Source: Paenibacillus sp. GP183 | Lineage (GTDB): Bacteria; Bacillota; Bacilli; Paenibacillales; NBRC-103111 | Assembly: GCF_900104695.1 (NCBI RefSeq) | Contig: NZ_FNSW01000001.1 | Coordinates: forward strand, 3,962,001 to 4,026,000 | DNA: 64,000 nt | Direction: 5' to 3' | Shown here: positions 53,466 through 62,756 of the stretch, one piece after another | Layout: every line of letters starts with the position of its first letter | Position numbering within the stretch: the first letter of the stretch is position 1 | Made by a program: the position numbers and the translations under genes | The notes under the pieces: generated by a model | What the model was told of the DNA's origin: nothing | Seen by the model: only the letters and a program-made list of their open reading frames with translations | The model's database searches: none

Positions 53466-54374
53466 TCATGCTACTATTTGTTCAACATGGATGGTCGATT
53501 CTTTACTTAAGTCAACGAATGCTTTCTCGACGCGCACTAAGGGACGAATCGGGTCTTCGGGGTTGATCATGATAATGCAACCTGTTCTTCCATCTGTTAA
53601 TAAAGCATGATTCCCTACGAGTAATTGCATCATTTTATTCAAAAACAAATGAATAATTCGAGCATCGAAGATATCGAATGCATTTTGATGCATTTGTTTC
53701 AGTGTCTCGTAAAATGGAAAAGCATTGCGGTATGCTCTCTTAGAAGTCATCGCATGGAACACATCAGCTATACCAACAATACGACTGAAGAGATCGATTT
53801 TGTCTGCCCCTATCCCAAATGGATATCCGCTGCCATCTTGCCTTTCGTGATGTTGGAGAGCCACTAATGCTTGTCTATGGCTGCTCCCTGCTGTTTCTTT
53901 AATCATTTCGTAACCGAAAATGGAATGCTTCTTCGTGAAGTCATATTCATCCTTTGTCAGTTTCCCCGAATTATTAAGAATGTCTAATGGAATTTTCAGC
54001 TTGCCTATGTCATGAAGTAAGGCTGAAATAGCTAATTCTGATAGTTCAGTTTCTTTCAAACCGCACCATTTTCCAATTAATGTGGAAATAACTGCTACAG
54101 CGAAACTGTGTCGATAAGTGTAATCATCTTGGGATTTCAGTGACGTGAGTAATATTAATAAATTTGGTTTATTTGTAATTTGATGGATATGTGGAATGAT
54201 TTGTTGCTGAAAATATAAAAGTGGCACTTTTTTCGAATGGCGACTCACCTGAAAAATCTCATTAATCTGTGTAACGCTCTCGTCAACAAGTTTATAGGGG
54301 TCGCAGCTCGAAAAACCTTCTGACGCTATTCGCCTCTTTTCATGATTCAGCGACATAATTTCAACCATTCTCAT
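53466..54374 (-). CDS. HD-GYP domain protein (putative c-di-GMP phosphodiesterase)
   Basis: 302 residues from ATG 54374, with AAAGG six bases upstream; longer in-frame starts at 54392 and 54446 exist. The metal site HDIGK and the HHERQDGSGYP signature (the GYP part) are present, with HSFAVAV earlier and IVGIADVFHAMTSKRAYR after. The domain hydrolyses cyclic-di-GMP. The N-terminal 80 residues are unassigned. Operon with the CheY-like gene. Confidence 0.9.
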   Translation of the reverse strand: MRMVEIMSLNHEKRRIASEGFSSCDPYKLVDESVTQINEIFQVSRHSKKVPLLYFQQQIIPHIHQITNKPNLLILLTSLKSQDDYTYRHSFAVAVISTLIGKWCGLKETELSELAISALLHDIGKLKIPLDILNNSGKLTKDEYDFTKKHSIFGYEMIKETAGSSHRQALVALQHHERQDGSGYPFGIGADKIDLFSRIVGIADVFHAMTSKRAYRNAFPFYETLKQMHQNAFDIFDARIIHLFLNKMMQLLVGNHALLTDGRTGCIIMINPEDPIRPLVRVEKAFVDLSKESTIHVEQIVA

Positions 54375-54545
54375 CCCTAACCTTTCTCTCATATCAGTTA
54401 AAATGTTACAATTAGTATCGCTTTTTGTTTTTATTTTATGGCACATTTTGTATCATGTCAATCATTAATTTGGAGTTTTGTCGTAAATTTGATTCGAATT
54501 GTATCAAAAAATGAAGTATGCAACTGAATCAATTGTAATCGACGG

Positions 54546-54641
54546 ATTGTGGATTTGAACTGCCACACCTCACCTCCATATTGTAATCCACAACAACGAA
54601 AAGGAGCTTTGCCACTGAAGGTCAGTGGCAAGCTCCTTTTT
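54546..54641. repeat. CCTCCAT-containing element with terminator, copy 4
   Basis: ATTGTGGATTTG (54546) with a CTCACCTCCATATTG end, related to copy 3. The bidirectional hairpin AAAGGAGCTTTGCCACTGA / TCAGTGGCAAGCTCCTTT (54600-54639) follows, and ends transcription of the minus-strand ggt gene. Confidence 0.55.
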
Positions 54642-54756
54642 GCTTTATACAGCATCGTTGTTCGATTACTGCAATCGTATTATTTATAATTCCAATTCAA
54701 GTTCAGTTTTCCGAACGCCATCTTCAAGCAAAAATGACTGCGTCTTTTTTACTGGC

Positions 54757-56472
54757 TTAATACCCTACAGCAGCGCCGTCACCGCGAGGATCCGCTCCGC
54801 CAAATTTGACATTAGTCGTAGGATCAATCAGAATCGCGCCGGCATGGCCCATCGTAGCCGAATAGTCCGGAAGTACTTTCACGGGATGACCGCGGCGGCT
54901 CATTTCTTGTACAACATCAGCCGGTATGCGTCCCTCGAGTTTCAAATCGTTGGAGGATGCGCCCCATGTACGGCCATGCAGCCATCTTGGAGCTTCAATC
55001 GCATCTTGTACGCTGAATCCGTAATCGATAATGCGGGTAACCAGAGCAGCTTGCGTTTGCGGTTGGCCTTCACCACCCATGGTTCCATATACCAGATAAG
55101 GTTTGTCGTCCTTGAACAGCATGGCAGGATTCAAGGTGTGGAACGTACGTTTATTCGGCTCCAAATGATTCACATGATTTCTATCCAAGGAGAAGAAGCT
55201 GCCCCTGTTTTGAAGCAAGACGCCTGTTCCTTTCGGAACGATGCCTGAGCCGAATTCATGATAAATACTTTGTATGATCGAAACTGCATTGCCATCTTTA
55301 TCCACGACGCCGAACCATACGGTATCACCCTTCGGATCGAGCGGTTTCACATCAGTTGCGGCCTTGGTCATGTTAATGCGAGCCGCCAAGTTTTTGCCGT
55401 GCTGATCAGACAGTAAATAGTTCAAAGGAATTTGGCTGAAGGCCGGATCCGTCAAATACTTATCCCGGTCGGCGAAAGCTTGTTTGGTTGCTTCAACCAT
55501 CAAGTGATAGTAATCCGCCGAGCCTTCCTTGATTTTTTTCAAATCGAAGTTGTTCAGCACGTTCAAAATTTCCAAGGAGGCCATGCCCTGCGTATTCGGC
55601 GGCAGGTTATAAGCCTGGTAACCTCTGTAATTTACCGTAATCGGATTGACCCAGTCGGCATGATGCATCGAGAAATCCTTTAGGGTCAGCAATCCTCCAT
55701 TGACTTGTAAATCAGCTACGATCTTCTCGGCCACGTCGCCTTTGTAGAAACCGTCGGCTCCTTCCTCCTGGATCACTTTCAATGTTTCGGCCAAATCCTG
55801 TTGAATGAACAATTCGCCGGTTTTGTAAGGCTTGCCGTTCTCCTTCAGATAGGTTTTAGCAAAGCTGTCAAATCGCTGCAGGTTTTTGAATTCTAAATCG
55901 GTTGTATCCAATACGGCAACGGTGTTACTCTCTTGGCTTGGTGTTACTGGGAAACCGTTTTCCGCATAGCCGATAGAGGAGTCGAGCAGCTTGCTCCACG
56001 GCAAGTTGTTATCCATTGTCTCTTTCGCGTAGTTATACGCTTCCTGCCATCCGGATACAGCTCCGGGTACTGTGTTAGCCGCCAAGAATCCGCGCGCCGG
56101 AATCTTTTCGTATCCTTTGCTTTTATAGAATTCTATGGTCGCATTCTCACCCGAGTGTCCGCTTGCGTTCAAACCTTTCAATTCCTTGGTCTTCGCATTG
56201 TAGATCAACCAGAAGTTATCTCCGCCGATGCTATTCATATGGGGATAGACAACGGCCAATGTAGAAGCGGCTGCGATGGCTGCGTCTACTGCATTGCCTC
56301 CGTCTTGCAGCACTTTTAGAGCGGCTTGAGAGGCGAGGTAGTTGGAAGTGGTGACCATTCCATTTGTTCCCATGGTCGTCGGGCGATTGGCTGCAAAACT
56401 ATTAATAGAGGGGCCAATCATAAGTGGTGCTACTAGCGTGAAGCCTGCTAAAAATTTTGTTAAACGGTTCAT
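54757..56472 (-). CDS. ggt: Gamma-glutamyltransferase
   Basis: 571 residues with signal peptide MNRLTKFLAGFTLVAPLMIG-PSINSFAA. The large-subunit part has GGNAVDAAIAAASTLAVVYPHMNSIGG and NASGHSG. The autoprocessing/nucleophile Thr is in GDTVWFGVVDKDGNAVS, followed by LQNRG and the substrate-binding GTMGGEGQPQTQ. Secreted or surface enzyme that cleaves gamma-glutamyl bonds of glutathione or gamma-polyglutamate. Own transcription unit with AGGAGG upstream and the terminator at 54600-54639. Confidence 0.94.
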   Translation of the reverse strand: MNRLTKFLAGFTLVAPLMIGPSINSFAANRPTTMGTNGMVTTSNYLASQAALKVLQDGGNAVDAAIAAASTLAVVYPHMNSIGGDNFWLIYNAKTKELKGLNASGHSGENATIEFYKSKGYEKIPARGFLAANTVPGAVSGWQEAYNYAKETMDNNLPWSKLLDSSIGYAENGFPVTPSQESNTVAVLDTTDLEFKNLQRFDSFAKTYLKENGKPYKTGELFIQQDLAETLKVIQEEGADGFYKGDVAEKIVADLQVNGGLLTLKDFSMHHADWVNPITVNYRGYQAYNLPPNTQGMASLEILNVLNNFDLKKIKEGSADYYHLMVEATKQAFADRDKYLTDPAFSQIPLNYLLSDQHGKNLAARINMTKAATDVKPLDPKGDTVWFGVVDKDGNAVSIIQSIYHEFGSGIVPKGTGVLLQNRGSFFSLDRNHVNHLEPNKRTFHTLNPAMLFKDDKPYLVYGTMGGEGQPQTQAALVTRIIDYGFSVQDAIEAPRWLHGRTWGASSNDLKLEGRIPADVVQEMSRRGHPVKVLPDYSATMGHAGAILIDPTTNVKFGGADPRGDGAAVGY

Positions 56473-56723
56473 AGTCTACCTCCTACTAATTTGGTATATA
56501 TTACATTTATTATAAATGATATATTCCGATTCGCAATGAAAAAGTACCAAACTATGTAAAATATATTTACATTGAAACACGGTAAATACAATAACGAGGT
56601 AAATCGAGTGAGAATATGTAACATAAATAGGGCAAGGATAATTGTGGTAATAAGGAAGGAATAACATGTTTTCTAATCGAATATATCGTTTATTGAACTT
56701 GATTCCATTTGATGAGGTGAAAA

Positions 56724-57650
56724 ATGAGAATTACTGTTGTTGGAGCGGGAGCAGTAGGAGGATATTTCGGTGGTAGAATGCTTGAAGCGGGACTGGACGT
56801 TACCTTTATGGTTCGGGAGAAGCGGGCAGAGCAGCTTAGACACAAGGGGTTGTTGATTAAGAGTCACCATGGTGATGCAAGTATACAAAATGTAAAAATG
56901 GCGGTTCACGCCGAGGAGATTGTAGCATGTGATGTCGTTATCATCGCTGTGAAAAACTATCATTTGGAGCAGGTAATCGAGCAAATACGTTCTCTTGTAA
57001 ATAAAGGAGCCAAAGTGCTGCCGCTGTTGAACGGGGTCGAGCATTTTGAGCTTTTGCAGCAGGCCTTAGGGAAAGAAGCCGTGATGGGGGGAGTTAGTCA
57101 GGTAATTGCCACACTGGATAGCGACGGACGTATCATTCAAATTGGACCTCACGATATGATGATCGGTGCCCTGCAGCCAAGCCAGGAACAATTATGCCTA
57201 CAGCTGGATAAGGCTCTCACAGTTGCGAATATGCGGTGTTTGTACAAAGAGAATATTACACTGGAAATTTGGTTGAAGTATGCATTTATTGCCGCATTCT
57301 CAGGGGTAACGACTGCGGCACGGCTGGAGATCCATGACGTTCTTGCTACCCAACCGACACAAGACGTATTCCGTCAAGTATTGACTGAGATGCAGATGTT
57401 GGCGAATGCGAATGAAGTACAATTTCCCGACAATTTTGTGGAATTCATTTTTCAGAGAGTACGTCAATTGCCCAAAGGCTCTACTTCATCTATGCATCAG
57501 GATTTATCCAAGGGGTTACCCTTGGAAGTTGAGAGTTTGCACGGAGGAGCTTTAAGATTAGCTTCGCGGCTCAGTGTGGAAATCCCTGCAATCAAAACTT
57601 TATATGGCATAATAAAGCCTTATGAACAAGTTTCTGCAGTAGTATCTTGA
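56724..57650 (+). CDS. panE: 2-dehydropantoate 2-reductase (ketopantoate reductase)
   Basis: 308 residues. NADPH loop VVGAGAVGGYFGGRM at the N-terminus, VVIIAVKNYHLEQ, the catalytic lysine region LEIWLKYAFIAAFSGVT, and SSMHQDLSKGLPLEVESLHGGALRLA in the C-terminal domain fit PanE/ApbA. It makes pantoate for coenzyme A. Paralogues of unknown substrate are common in this family, so the name is likely but not certain. GAGGTG precedes the ATG. Confidence 0.9.
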   Translation: MRITVVGAGAVGGYFGGRMLEAGLDVTFMVREKRAEQLRHKGLLIKSHHGDASIQNVKMAVHAEEIVACDVVIIAVKNYHLEQVIEQIRSLVNKGAKVLPLLNGVEHFELLQQALGKEAVMGGVSQVIATLDSDGRIIQIGPHDMMIGALQPSQEQLCLQLDKALTVANMRCLYKENITLEIWLKYAFIAAFSGVTTAARLEIHDVLATQPTQDVFRQVLTEMQMLANANEVQFPDNFVEFIFQRVRQLPKGSTSSMHQDLSKGLPLEVESLHGGALRLASRLSVEIPAIKTLYGIIKPYEQVSAVVS

Positions 57651-57728
57651 TTTCCTCTATCATTGGAATTTGAGGACGTTTTGTTCAAAAATGAGCTCTC
57701 TAAAAAGATAATGCAAAGATAAGAAAAG

Positions 57729-57762
57729 AATCCCCACTGCTAATAAGCAAATGGGGATTTTT
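57729..57762. terminator. Bidirectional terminator between panE and the lipoprotein gene
   Basis: AATCCCCA (57729-57736) is complementary to TGGGGATT (57752-57759), with T-runs on the plus side and A-runs on the other, placed between convergent genes. Confidence 0.7.
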
Positions 57763-57767
57763 TCATC

Positions 57768-58319
57768 TTAATGAACAACTTCAAATGTTGTTTCTGCGCT
57801 TGAATTGCCAGATGAAACAGTAATTCCCCAGTTTCCAAGAGTGGTGTTTCCTCCAACGTGCCAAGACCAACTTACATTGCCATCTGAATCAGCCTTTTTT
57901 GATTCAAGACCCGCAGCGGTACTAGGACCGCTCTTATAATGAACAACAATAGATGCTGTTGCCCCTGGTGCAACATTGGCTTTTAGGGTTGCGGTAGAAT
58001 TTCGTGCGGCTGGAGATGTCACACTAAGGATTTTGACAACGGCTGTTTCTTCTTTTGGAGTTGCTTTAGTAGTTGGCTTTGGAGTTGCTGCTATAGTTGC
58101 TGAAGCGTTTGAGGAGTTAGGTGTTGAAACGGTTGATTGTGTAGCACTCGGTTGAGCTGATGGAGAAGGGGATGTGGTAACAGTTGTATGTTGAGTTGAC
58201 GGAGAGGGGGATGTGGTAGTAGCTGCTGGTTGAGCTGATGTTGGCTTATTAGCTGTGCTACACGCTGTTAATGATAGGATAAGAACTAAAGACAAGGCAG
58301 CATAACGTAACTTTTTCAT
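57768..58319 (-). CDS. Secreted lipoprotein with Ser/Thr/Pro-rich linker
   Basis: 183 residues. MKKLRYAALSLVLILSLTAC gives a lipobox Cys20. A low-complexity linker with two TTSPSPS units and many Ser, Thr, Pro and Ala spans residues 24-90. A C-terminal beta-rich domain follows (VKILSVTSPAARNSTATLKA, WSWHVGGNTTLGNWGI), like the Ig-like tail domains of Firmicute surface proteins. Anchored outside the cell; its ligand is unknown. GGAG precedes the ATG. Confidence 0.8.
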   Translation of the reverse strand: MKKLRYAALSLVLILSLTACSTANKPTSAQPAATTTSPSPSTQHTTVTTSPSPSAQPSATQSTVSTPNSSNASATIAATPKPTTKATPKEETAVVKILSVTSPAARNSTATLKANVAPGATASIVVHYKSGPSTAAGLESKKADSDGNVSWSWHVGGNTTLGNWGITVSSGNSSAETTFEVVH

Positions 58320-58474
58320 TGGTAATCTCCTTTTACATTTATATATTAGTTATTTTAAAACATCAGCTATTAAGTTTAAATTATAAAATAATAGAATAAA
58401 TTACATTTTATGTATTTTAATTTTTATAGCAATTGATCATTTTTGGGTTGAAAAGTGATTACAAAATAAATACA

Positions 58475-58501
58475 GCAGCCTAGAATATGATCCTAGACTG
58501 C
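58475..58501 (-). terminator. Terminator of the merR gene
   Basis: On the minus strand GCAGTCTAGGA folds back on TCTAGGCTGC (58475-58501), followed by TGTATTTATTTTG, about 20 bases after the merR stop. Confidence 0.6.
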
Positions 58502-58519
58502 GGGGAAGGTTAACGGGGG

Positions 58520-58924
58520 TTAATTTTCCGTTGTTATTTTATCCAATTGCTGGTCCATCATTCGGGCCTTATCTGGATCATTGTAGATCGCGATTTTCGA
58601 ATCGATGAGCTCAAGGTTATTCTTCAAGTCGTCAATTTGCTTCAAGACTTGGTTACGGTGAGCGGTGAGCATTGTTTTCCGTGAGTCAATCGTTTCGCTG
58701 CCCTGCGTGCACCAATCCGTGTATTGCTTGATGTCTTTGATCGGCATGCCAGTATCCTTCAGGCAACAGATCATTGCTACCCAGTTAAGATCCAATTCGG
58801 TGAACATCCGGTTACCGGATTTGTTCCTTGCAATAAAGGGCAGAAGGCCCTCTTTGTCATAAAAACGCAGCGTGTGCGCGGTCAGGCCGAATTTATTGGC
58901 CACCTCGTTAATAGTAAAGTTCAT
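58520..58924 (-). CDS. MerR-family transcriptional regulator
   Basis: 134 residues from ATG 58924 (AAGGGTG upstream). The N-terminal winged helix (FTINEVANKFGLTAHTLRFYDKEGLLPFI, RNKSGNRMFTELDL) and the following MICCLKDTGMPIKDIKQYTDW helix are classical. The C-terminal part is a coiled-coil dimer helix without obvious metal-binding cysteines, so it probably senses an organic or redox signal. It faces a truncated SDR gene whose promoter carries a MerR-type dyad; regulators of this sort usually activate the divergent SDR or aldo/keto reductase. Confidence 0.9.
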   Translation of the reverse strand: MNFTINEVANKFGLTAHTLRFYDKEGLLPFIARNKSGNRMFTELDLNWVAMICCLKDTGMPIKDIKQYTDWCTQGSETIDSRKTMLTAHRNQVLKQIDDLKNNLELIDSKIAIYNDPDKARMMDQQLDKITTEN

Positions 58925-58941
58925 TATTTTCACCCTTTGTC

Positions 58942-58972
58942 TTGACTTAGAGTTAACTCGAAGTGATATTCT
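58942..58972 (+). promoter_or_regulatory. MerR-type promoter between merR and the SDR remnant
   Basis: TTGACT (58942-58947) and TATTCT (58967-58972) are 19 bases apart, and the dyad CTTAGAGTTAACTCGAAG (58946-58963) fills the spacer. Over-long spacing with a central dyad is the classical target of MerR twist activators. It points to the SDR gene at 59036. Confidence 0.65.
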
Positions 58973-59035
58973 CACTATAGACCACAAAATTAGTAAGATC
59001 AAGTGGTCAATCACATTATTAAAGGAGCATGCACA

Positions 59036-59296
59036 ATGGAAACAACTCAGAAAATCGCGTTAGTTACAGGAGGCAGCCGCGGGCTAGGCAGGAATTCAGC
59101 CATCGCGTTGTCCCGCAAAGGAATAGATGTCATCGTCACTTATCATACCCGGAAAGATGAAGCGGAATCGGTCGTCAAGGAAATCGAAGGCAACGGCCGA
59201 AAGGCTGCCGCACTGCAGCTGGATGCGGGGGACGTATCCTCTTTTGAAGCATTTGAATCCAAACTGTCAAATGTGCATCTTGAAGCCTTTGCTTGA
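59036..59296 (+). pseudogene. Truncated short-chain dehydrogenase (N-terminal third)
   Basis: AAAGGAG precedes ATG 59036. The first ~78 residues are a normal SDR start: IALVTGGSRGLGRNSAIALS cofactor loop, VIVTYHTRKDEAESVV, AALQLDAGDVSSFEAFESKLSN. After that the frame meets foreign sequence and stops at 59296. The NNAG, catalytic Ser-Tyr-Lys and C-terminal parts are missing. The break near 59275 joins it to a HEAT/cNMP gene that itself lacks its 5' end, so one deletion removed the ends of both. Confidence 0.8.
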
Positions 59297-61123
59297 AAGT
59301 GCCGACGAAGATGACAGGAGCGCTGTGGCGGCCCTGTTCGGGAGAATCGGCATCAAAGAGTTTTACAAGCCGCTTATCCCGTTGCTTCAGGACGAATCTG
59401 CACAGGTCCGTCGTCGTGCGCTTCGGTCAGCGGGAACTCTGCAAGTGCCGGAGCTCGTTTCGTACATTGTGCCGCTGCTTCAACACGGAGGCACTCGCAA
59501 GGATGCAATCGAGGCTCTGGCAGAGTACGATGAGAAGAAAATGATCCCGTTGCTCGTGCCTTACTTCGATCGGCCGCTGTCTCCACTGCATTTGCCGAAG
59601 GTATTCGAGAGAATCGCTACGCCTTTGGCGTTCGATAAGCTGTCGCATTGTATTCTTCGTCTAGCCTCGAGATGAGGGACAAGCTGCTGGAAGCCTTAGT
59701 CCGCATGCTTCGAAGCGTAACGGTCGCAGACAAGCAGGCTTCAGTCATCGAGGGACTGGTTGAGCAAGAGATGGAGCTGTACTGGGAGATATCGGAGCAA
59801 ATGGCGGGGCTGTCTGCCATTCAAGCCTACGGGGAAGTGGCGGAAGTCGCCGGACAGATTCGATCGGCGGTCGTTTGGCGGATTTTTCAATTGCTCGCCC
59901 TCATTTTTGATGACTCGACAATTCGGGCGGTATACGCGAACTGGTCGGAGGGTGACGCACGCCAACAGGCAAACGCCATGGAAATTATGGATCAACTGAC
60001 GAAAGGCCAGATCCGAATGGAATTGGCAAAAATCATGGCGATGCCGACAGCGGACATGAATGGCGTTAGATCGGAATCTCAGTTGGATAAGCAGTTGGAG
60101 TGGTTGAACGAACAGGACGACTTGTGGCTGCGCCAAATCATTCGGTACGCAGCGTATCCTGACGAGTCCGACGAACTCAAGGATCATATGGATCGTATTC
60201 GGCTTTTGCGGAACTTCTCTTTGTTCCATGGACTGACGAGCAGGGAGCTTTCCGCTTTGGCATTGAAACTGGTGACGGTGAGTACAAGCCGTGGGGAATA
60301 TATTTTCAAGGCCCAGGATCCCGGAAACTCGCTCTATCTAGTGCGGAGCGGGGCGGTCGGAATTTATAGGGATGAAGAGAAGTTGGGCGAGAGGAAGGCT
60401 GGGGAATCCTTCGGACAGTCCGGGGTTCTGATTCGCAGGGTGCGGTCGGCGGACGCGAAGGTAGAGGAGGACAGCTTGTTTTGGAGGCTGGATTCGGATG
60501 ATTTCTATGAAGTCATGTTCGACCGGTCGACTATCGCTATCGAGATGATGAAACGGTTATCCCGCAGGCTAAGATCGGTCTTGGCTCAGCAGAAAGAACA
60601 AACGAACGAAGCGGTGGACATGACGGCCCTACCCGGTGCCGCGTCCGTTGCGGCAGAATTAACTGCCAAGGAAGCAGCTGCGGCTTCTTTATTCATCGGG
60701 AAAGACCATCCGGATTCACTTCTTCGCAGGGTGTTGATTTTGCAGAAAATTGATCTGTTCAAGCACCTGTCCGCAGACGATATCGTTCGTTTGGCGCAGA
60801 TGGTGGATGAAGTAGAATACGAGACGGGGGAAGTTATCTGCCAGGTGGGCGACTATGGAGATATGCTGTACGGAATCATCGAAGGAACCGTCCGCATCCA
60901 TCGGGATGGTGATACAATCGCCTACCTGGGTACAGGAGACTGTTTTGGAGAAATGGCCATTATCGATAGCGGTCCCCGCTCGGCGGATTGCACTGCGACT
61001 ACCCCGACCGTCCTGCTGCAGCTAAATAAAGATCAAGTTTTCTCGCTGTGCTTTCAGAACATCGATGTACTGCGGAGTATGCTGCAGGTTATGGGGGATC
61101 GGCTAATAGGAATGGCAGGTTAA
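59275..61123 (+). pseudogene. HEAT-repeat / cyclic-nucleotide-binding protein, 5'-truncated and frameshifted
   Basis: From about 59275 one frame encodes LKPLLESADEDDRSAVAALF and further HEAT repeats (FYKPLIPLLQDESAQVRRRA, KDAIEALAEYDEKKMIPLLV) to LRLAS near 59670. There a one-base shift is needed to continue EMRDKLLEALVRML in the next frame, which then stays open to 61123. That part holds two cNMP-binding domains (FHGLTSRELSALAL ... GESFGQSGVLI; FKHLSADDIVRLAQ ... GDCFGEMAIIDSGPRSAD). Related intact proteins often have an N-terminal transporter-like domain, which is lost here. A 491-residue product from TTG 59648 might still be made. Confidence 0.7.
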
Positions 61124-61140
61124 TCAGATCGTATGTGAAT

Positions 61141-61187
61141 ATAAAAGCCTTGACCAGTCGAAATGGTCAGGGGCTTTTATATTTTTT
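61141..61187 (+). terminator. Terminator after the HEAT/cNMP remnant
   Basis: ATAAAAGCC-TTGACCA pairs with TGGTCA-GGGGCTTTTAT (61141-61180), followed by ATTTTTT. Confidence 0.75.
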
Positions 61188-61329
61188 AACCCCTGTTAAT
61201 GTGATTCAAGCAGGTGCTAGATTTTTCTCTCACCGTATTTTCATTTTAGTTATCTATACTGGTAAAGTAACTTTCTAAGGGGTATGCTATGTTTTAAGAG
61301 ATAAAGCGCAACGAGAGTGGTGGTGGCAT

Positions 61330-61794
61330 ATGAAAAATTTTATGACTAAGCTGAAGACCAAGATTGTGAGTAAATGGCACGAATTGCTCAATGACCCTGC
61401 AGGACCTCATTTAGTAGCAATGAGCTTTGCAATAGGGGTAATCTCAGAAATGTTGACCATACCAACAATAGGCATTGCTTTTGTTCTGATGATTGTTGTA
61501 GTCAAGTGGTTGAAATTTAGTATGACATCAGCAGTAGTCGGCTATTTCTTTACTAAGCTTGTATATATTCCGTTAGCACCATTAGAATTAAAGATCGGAA
61601 AGAGCTTGCTCCATCAAAACTTCGATCCGCATGGGCATAAATGGGCTTGGGCTAGAGGTGTTTTGCACAAAGACGCTGAATTATTGCTGGGAGCTGTTAT
61701 TATTGGAGGGATTTTAGCTGTCATTTGTTACTTTGTGATCAGACAAATCCTCGTCCTCAGGTTAAAGCGTAAATCGAAAACCGCTCTTTCTTGA
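61330..61794 (+). CDS. DUF2062 family membrane protein
   Basis: 154 residues with three to four hydrophobic segments. DPAGPHLVAMSFAIGVISEML near the N-terminus (the P-x-x-x-A-x-[GS]FAIG-x-[FS] pattern) and KLVYIPLAPLELKIGKSLL fit DUF2062. No function is established for the family. ATG 61330 is used; ATG 61342 is possible. It ends before a bidirectional terminator shared with the convergent gene. Confidence 0.75.
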   Translation: MKNFMTKLKTKIVSKWHELLNDPAGPHLVAMSFAIGVISEMLTIPTIGIAFVLMIVVVKWLKFSMTSAVVGYFFTKLVYIPLAPLELKIGKSLLHQNFDPHGHKWAWARGVLHKDAELLLGAVIIGGILAVICYFVIRQILVLRLKRKSKTALS

Positions 61795-61811
61795 AGTGTT
61801 TTGAAAGCAAA

Positions 61812-61851
61812 AAAACGGCCCTTTCGCAAATGTTACGAACAGAGCCGTTTT
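61812..61851. terminator. Bidirectional terminator
   Basis: AAAACGGC (61812-61819) complementary to GCCGTTTT (61844-61851), between the DUF2062 gene and the convergent secreted-protein gene. Confidence 0.7.
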
Positions 61852-61884
61852 GGAGTTATTCTTTGAAACATTTCTATGTTAAAC

Positions 61885-62589
61885 TTATTGCGCCGTTGCG
61901 CTGTCTGGAGTGTCTCCAGCCTCTGGTGTATCCTTTTTCTCAACAAATTGCTTAAGTTTAGCAGTCATGCCGTCTTTGATCTTGTTAATCAATTGCTCCT
62001 CAGTGATACCTTTAGCCTGAGCAATTTCAACCAGAGATTTGCCTGACTGTAAATCTGCTTTCAGTTGTTGTCGAGTGACACCAAGAATCTGGGATAAAGC
62101 TGCTGGATCTCCGAAAGCTCCGACACGTCCTTTTTCATGGCCGTCATTTTTTTCTACATTCTCAACCTCTTTTTTTAATCGAGCCGAAAGCCCGGACTTC
62201 ATCTTATCCGCTTGAGCTTGGGTGATCTTGCCCGAAGCTAATGCAGCGGCGATGGATTGATTTTCAGCATCTGTAAGCTTTTGCAGGAGAACATCCTCCG
62301 TGTTCCCTTTGGCTTGTGCAATTTGAACCAAGGTTTTTCCTTGTTTGAGCTGGTCAGTAATCGCGGTTGGATCCACATTTAAAATAGTGGCCGTTTCCTT
62401 AATGAGATTTTGTTCATAACCTCGTTTTCCATGGTCATTGGCAGAACTTTTGGTGTTTTGAACAACAGTAGTTCCCGTTGGAGTTGCAGCTGCGTTTGCC
62501 TGAGTATTATGCAGCAGCCCGGCTCCTCCGATCAAAAATGCCGCCGCTATCGCACCTGTTAGAATTTTTTTTTCGATTGGTTTCTTCAT
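61885..62589 (-). CDS. Secreted repeat protein, unknown function
   Basis: 234 residues with a signal peptide (IEKKILTGAIAAAFLIGGAG, cleavage after ANAAA). Two copies of a ~40-residue helical unit are seen: ILNVDPTAITDQLKQGKTLV-QIAQAKGNTED and ILGVTRQQLKADLQSGKSLV-EIAQAKGITEE. Between them is a KITQAQADKMKSGL segment typical of Paenibacillus/Bacillus cell-surface proteins of unknown role. AAGGTGG precedes the ATG. Confidence 0.8.
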   Translation of the reverse strand: MKKPIEKKILTGAIAAAFLIGGAGLLHNTQANAAATPTGTTVVQNTKSSANDHGKRGYEQNLIKETATILNVDPTAITDQLKQGKTLVQIAQAKGNTEDVLLQKLTDAENQSIAAALASGKITQAQADKMKSGLSARLKKEVENVEKNDGHEKGRVGAFGDPAALSQILGVTRQQLKADLQSGKSLVEIAQAKGITEEQLINKIKDGMTAKLKQFVEKKDTPEAGDTPDSATAQ

Positions 62590-62756
62590 CGTTCTTTTCC
62601 ACCTTTACCTTAGATTTTTGTTTCGTTTTACATAGGTAATTTAACCACGGTTTATGAAAGAAAGATGAAATCAACATGAGGCTAGTATAAAAATTTACTT
62701 AAGATAACCTTAAAAAAAGGTTCATATGTAAAATAGTTAAAGGGGTTAATGAGCCA

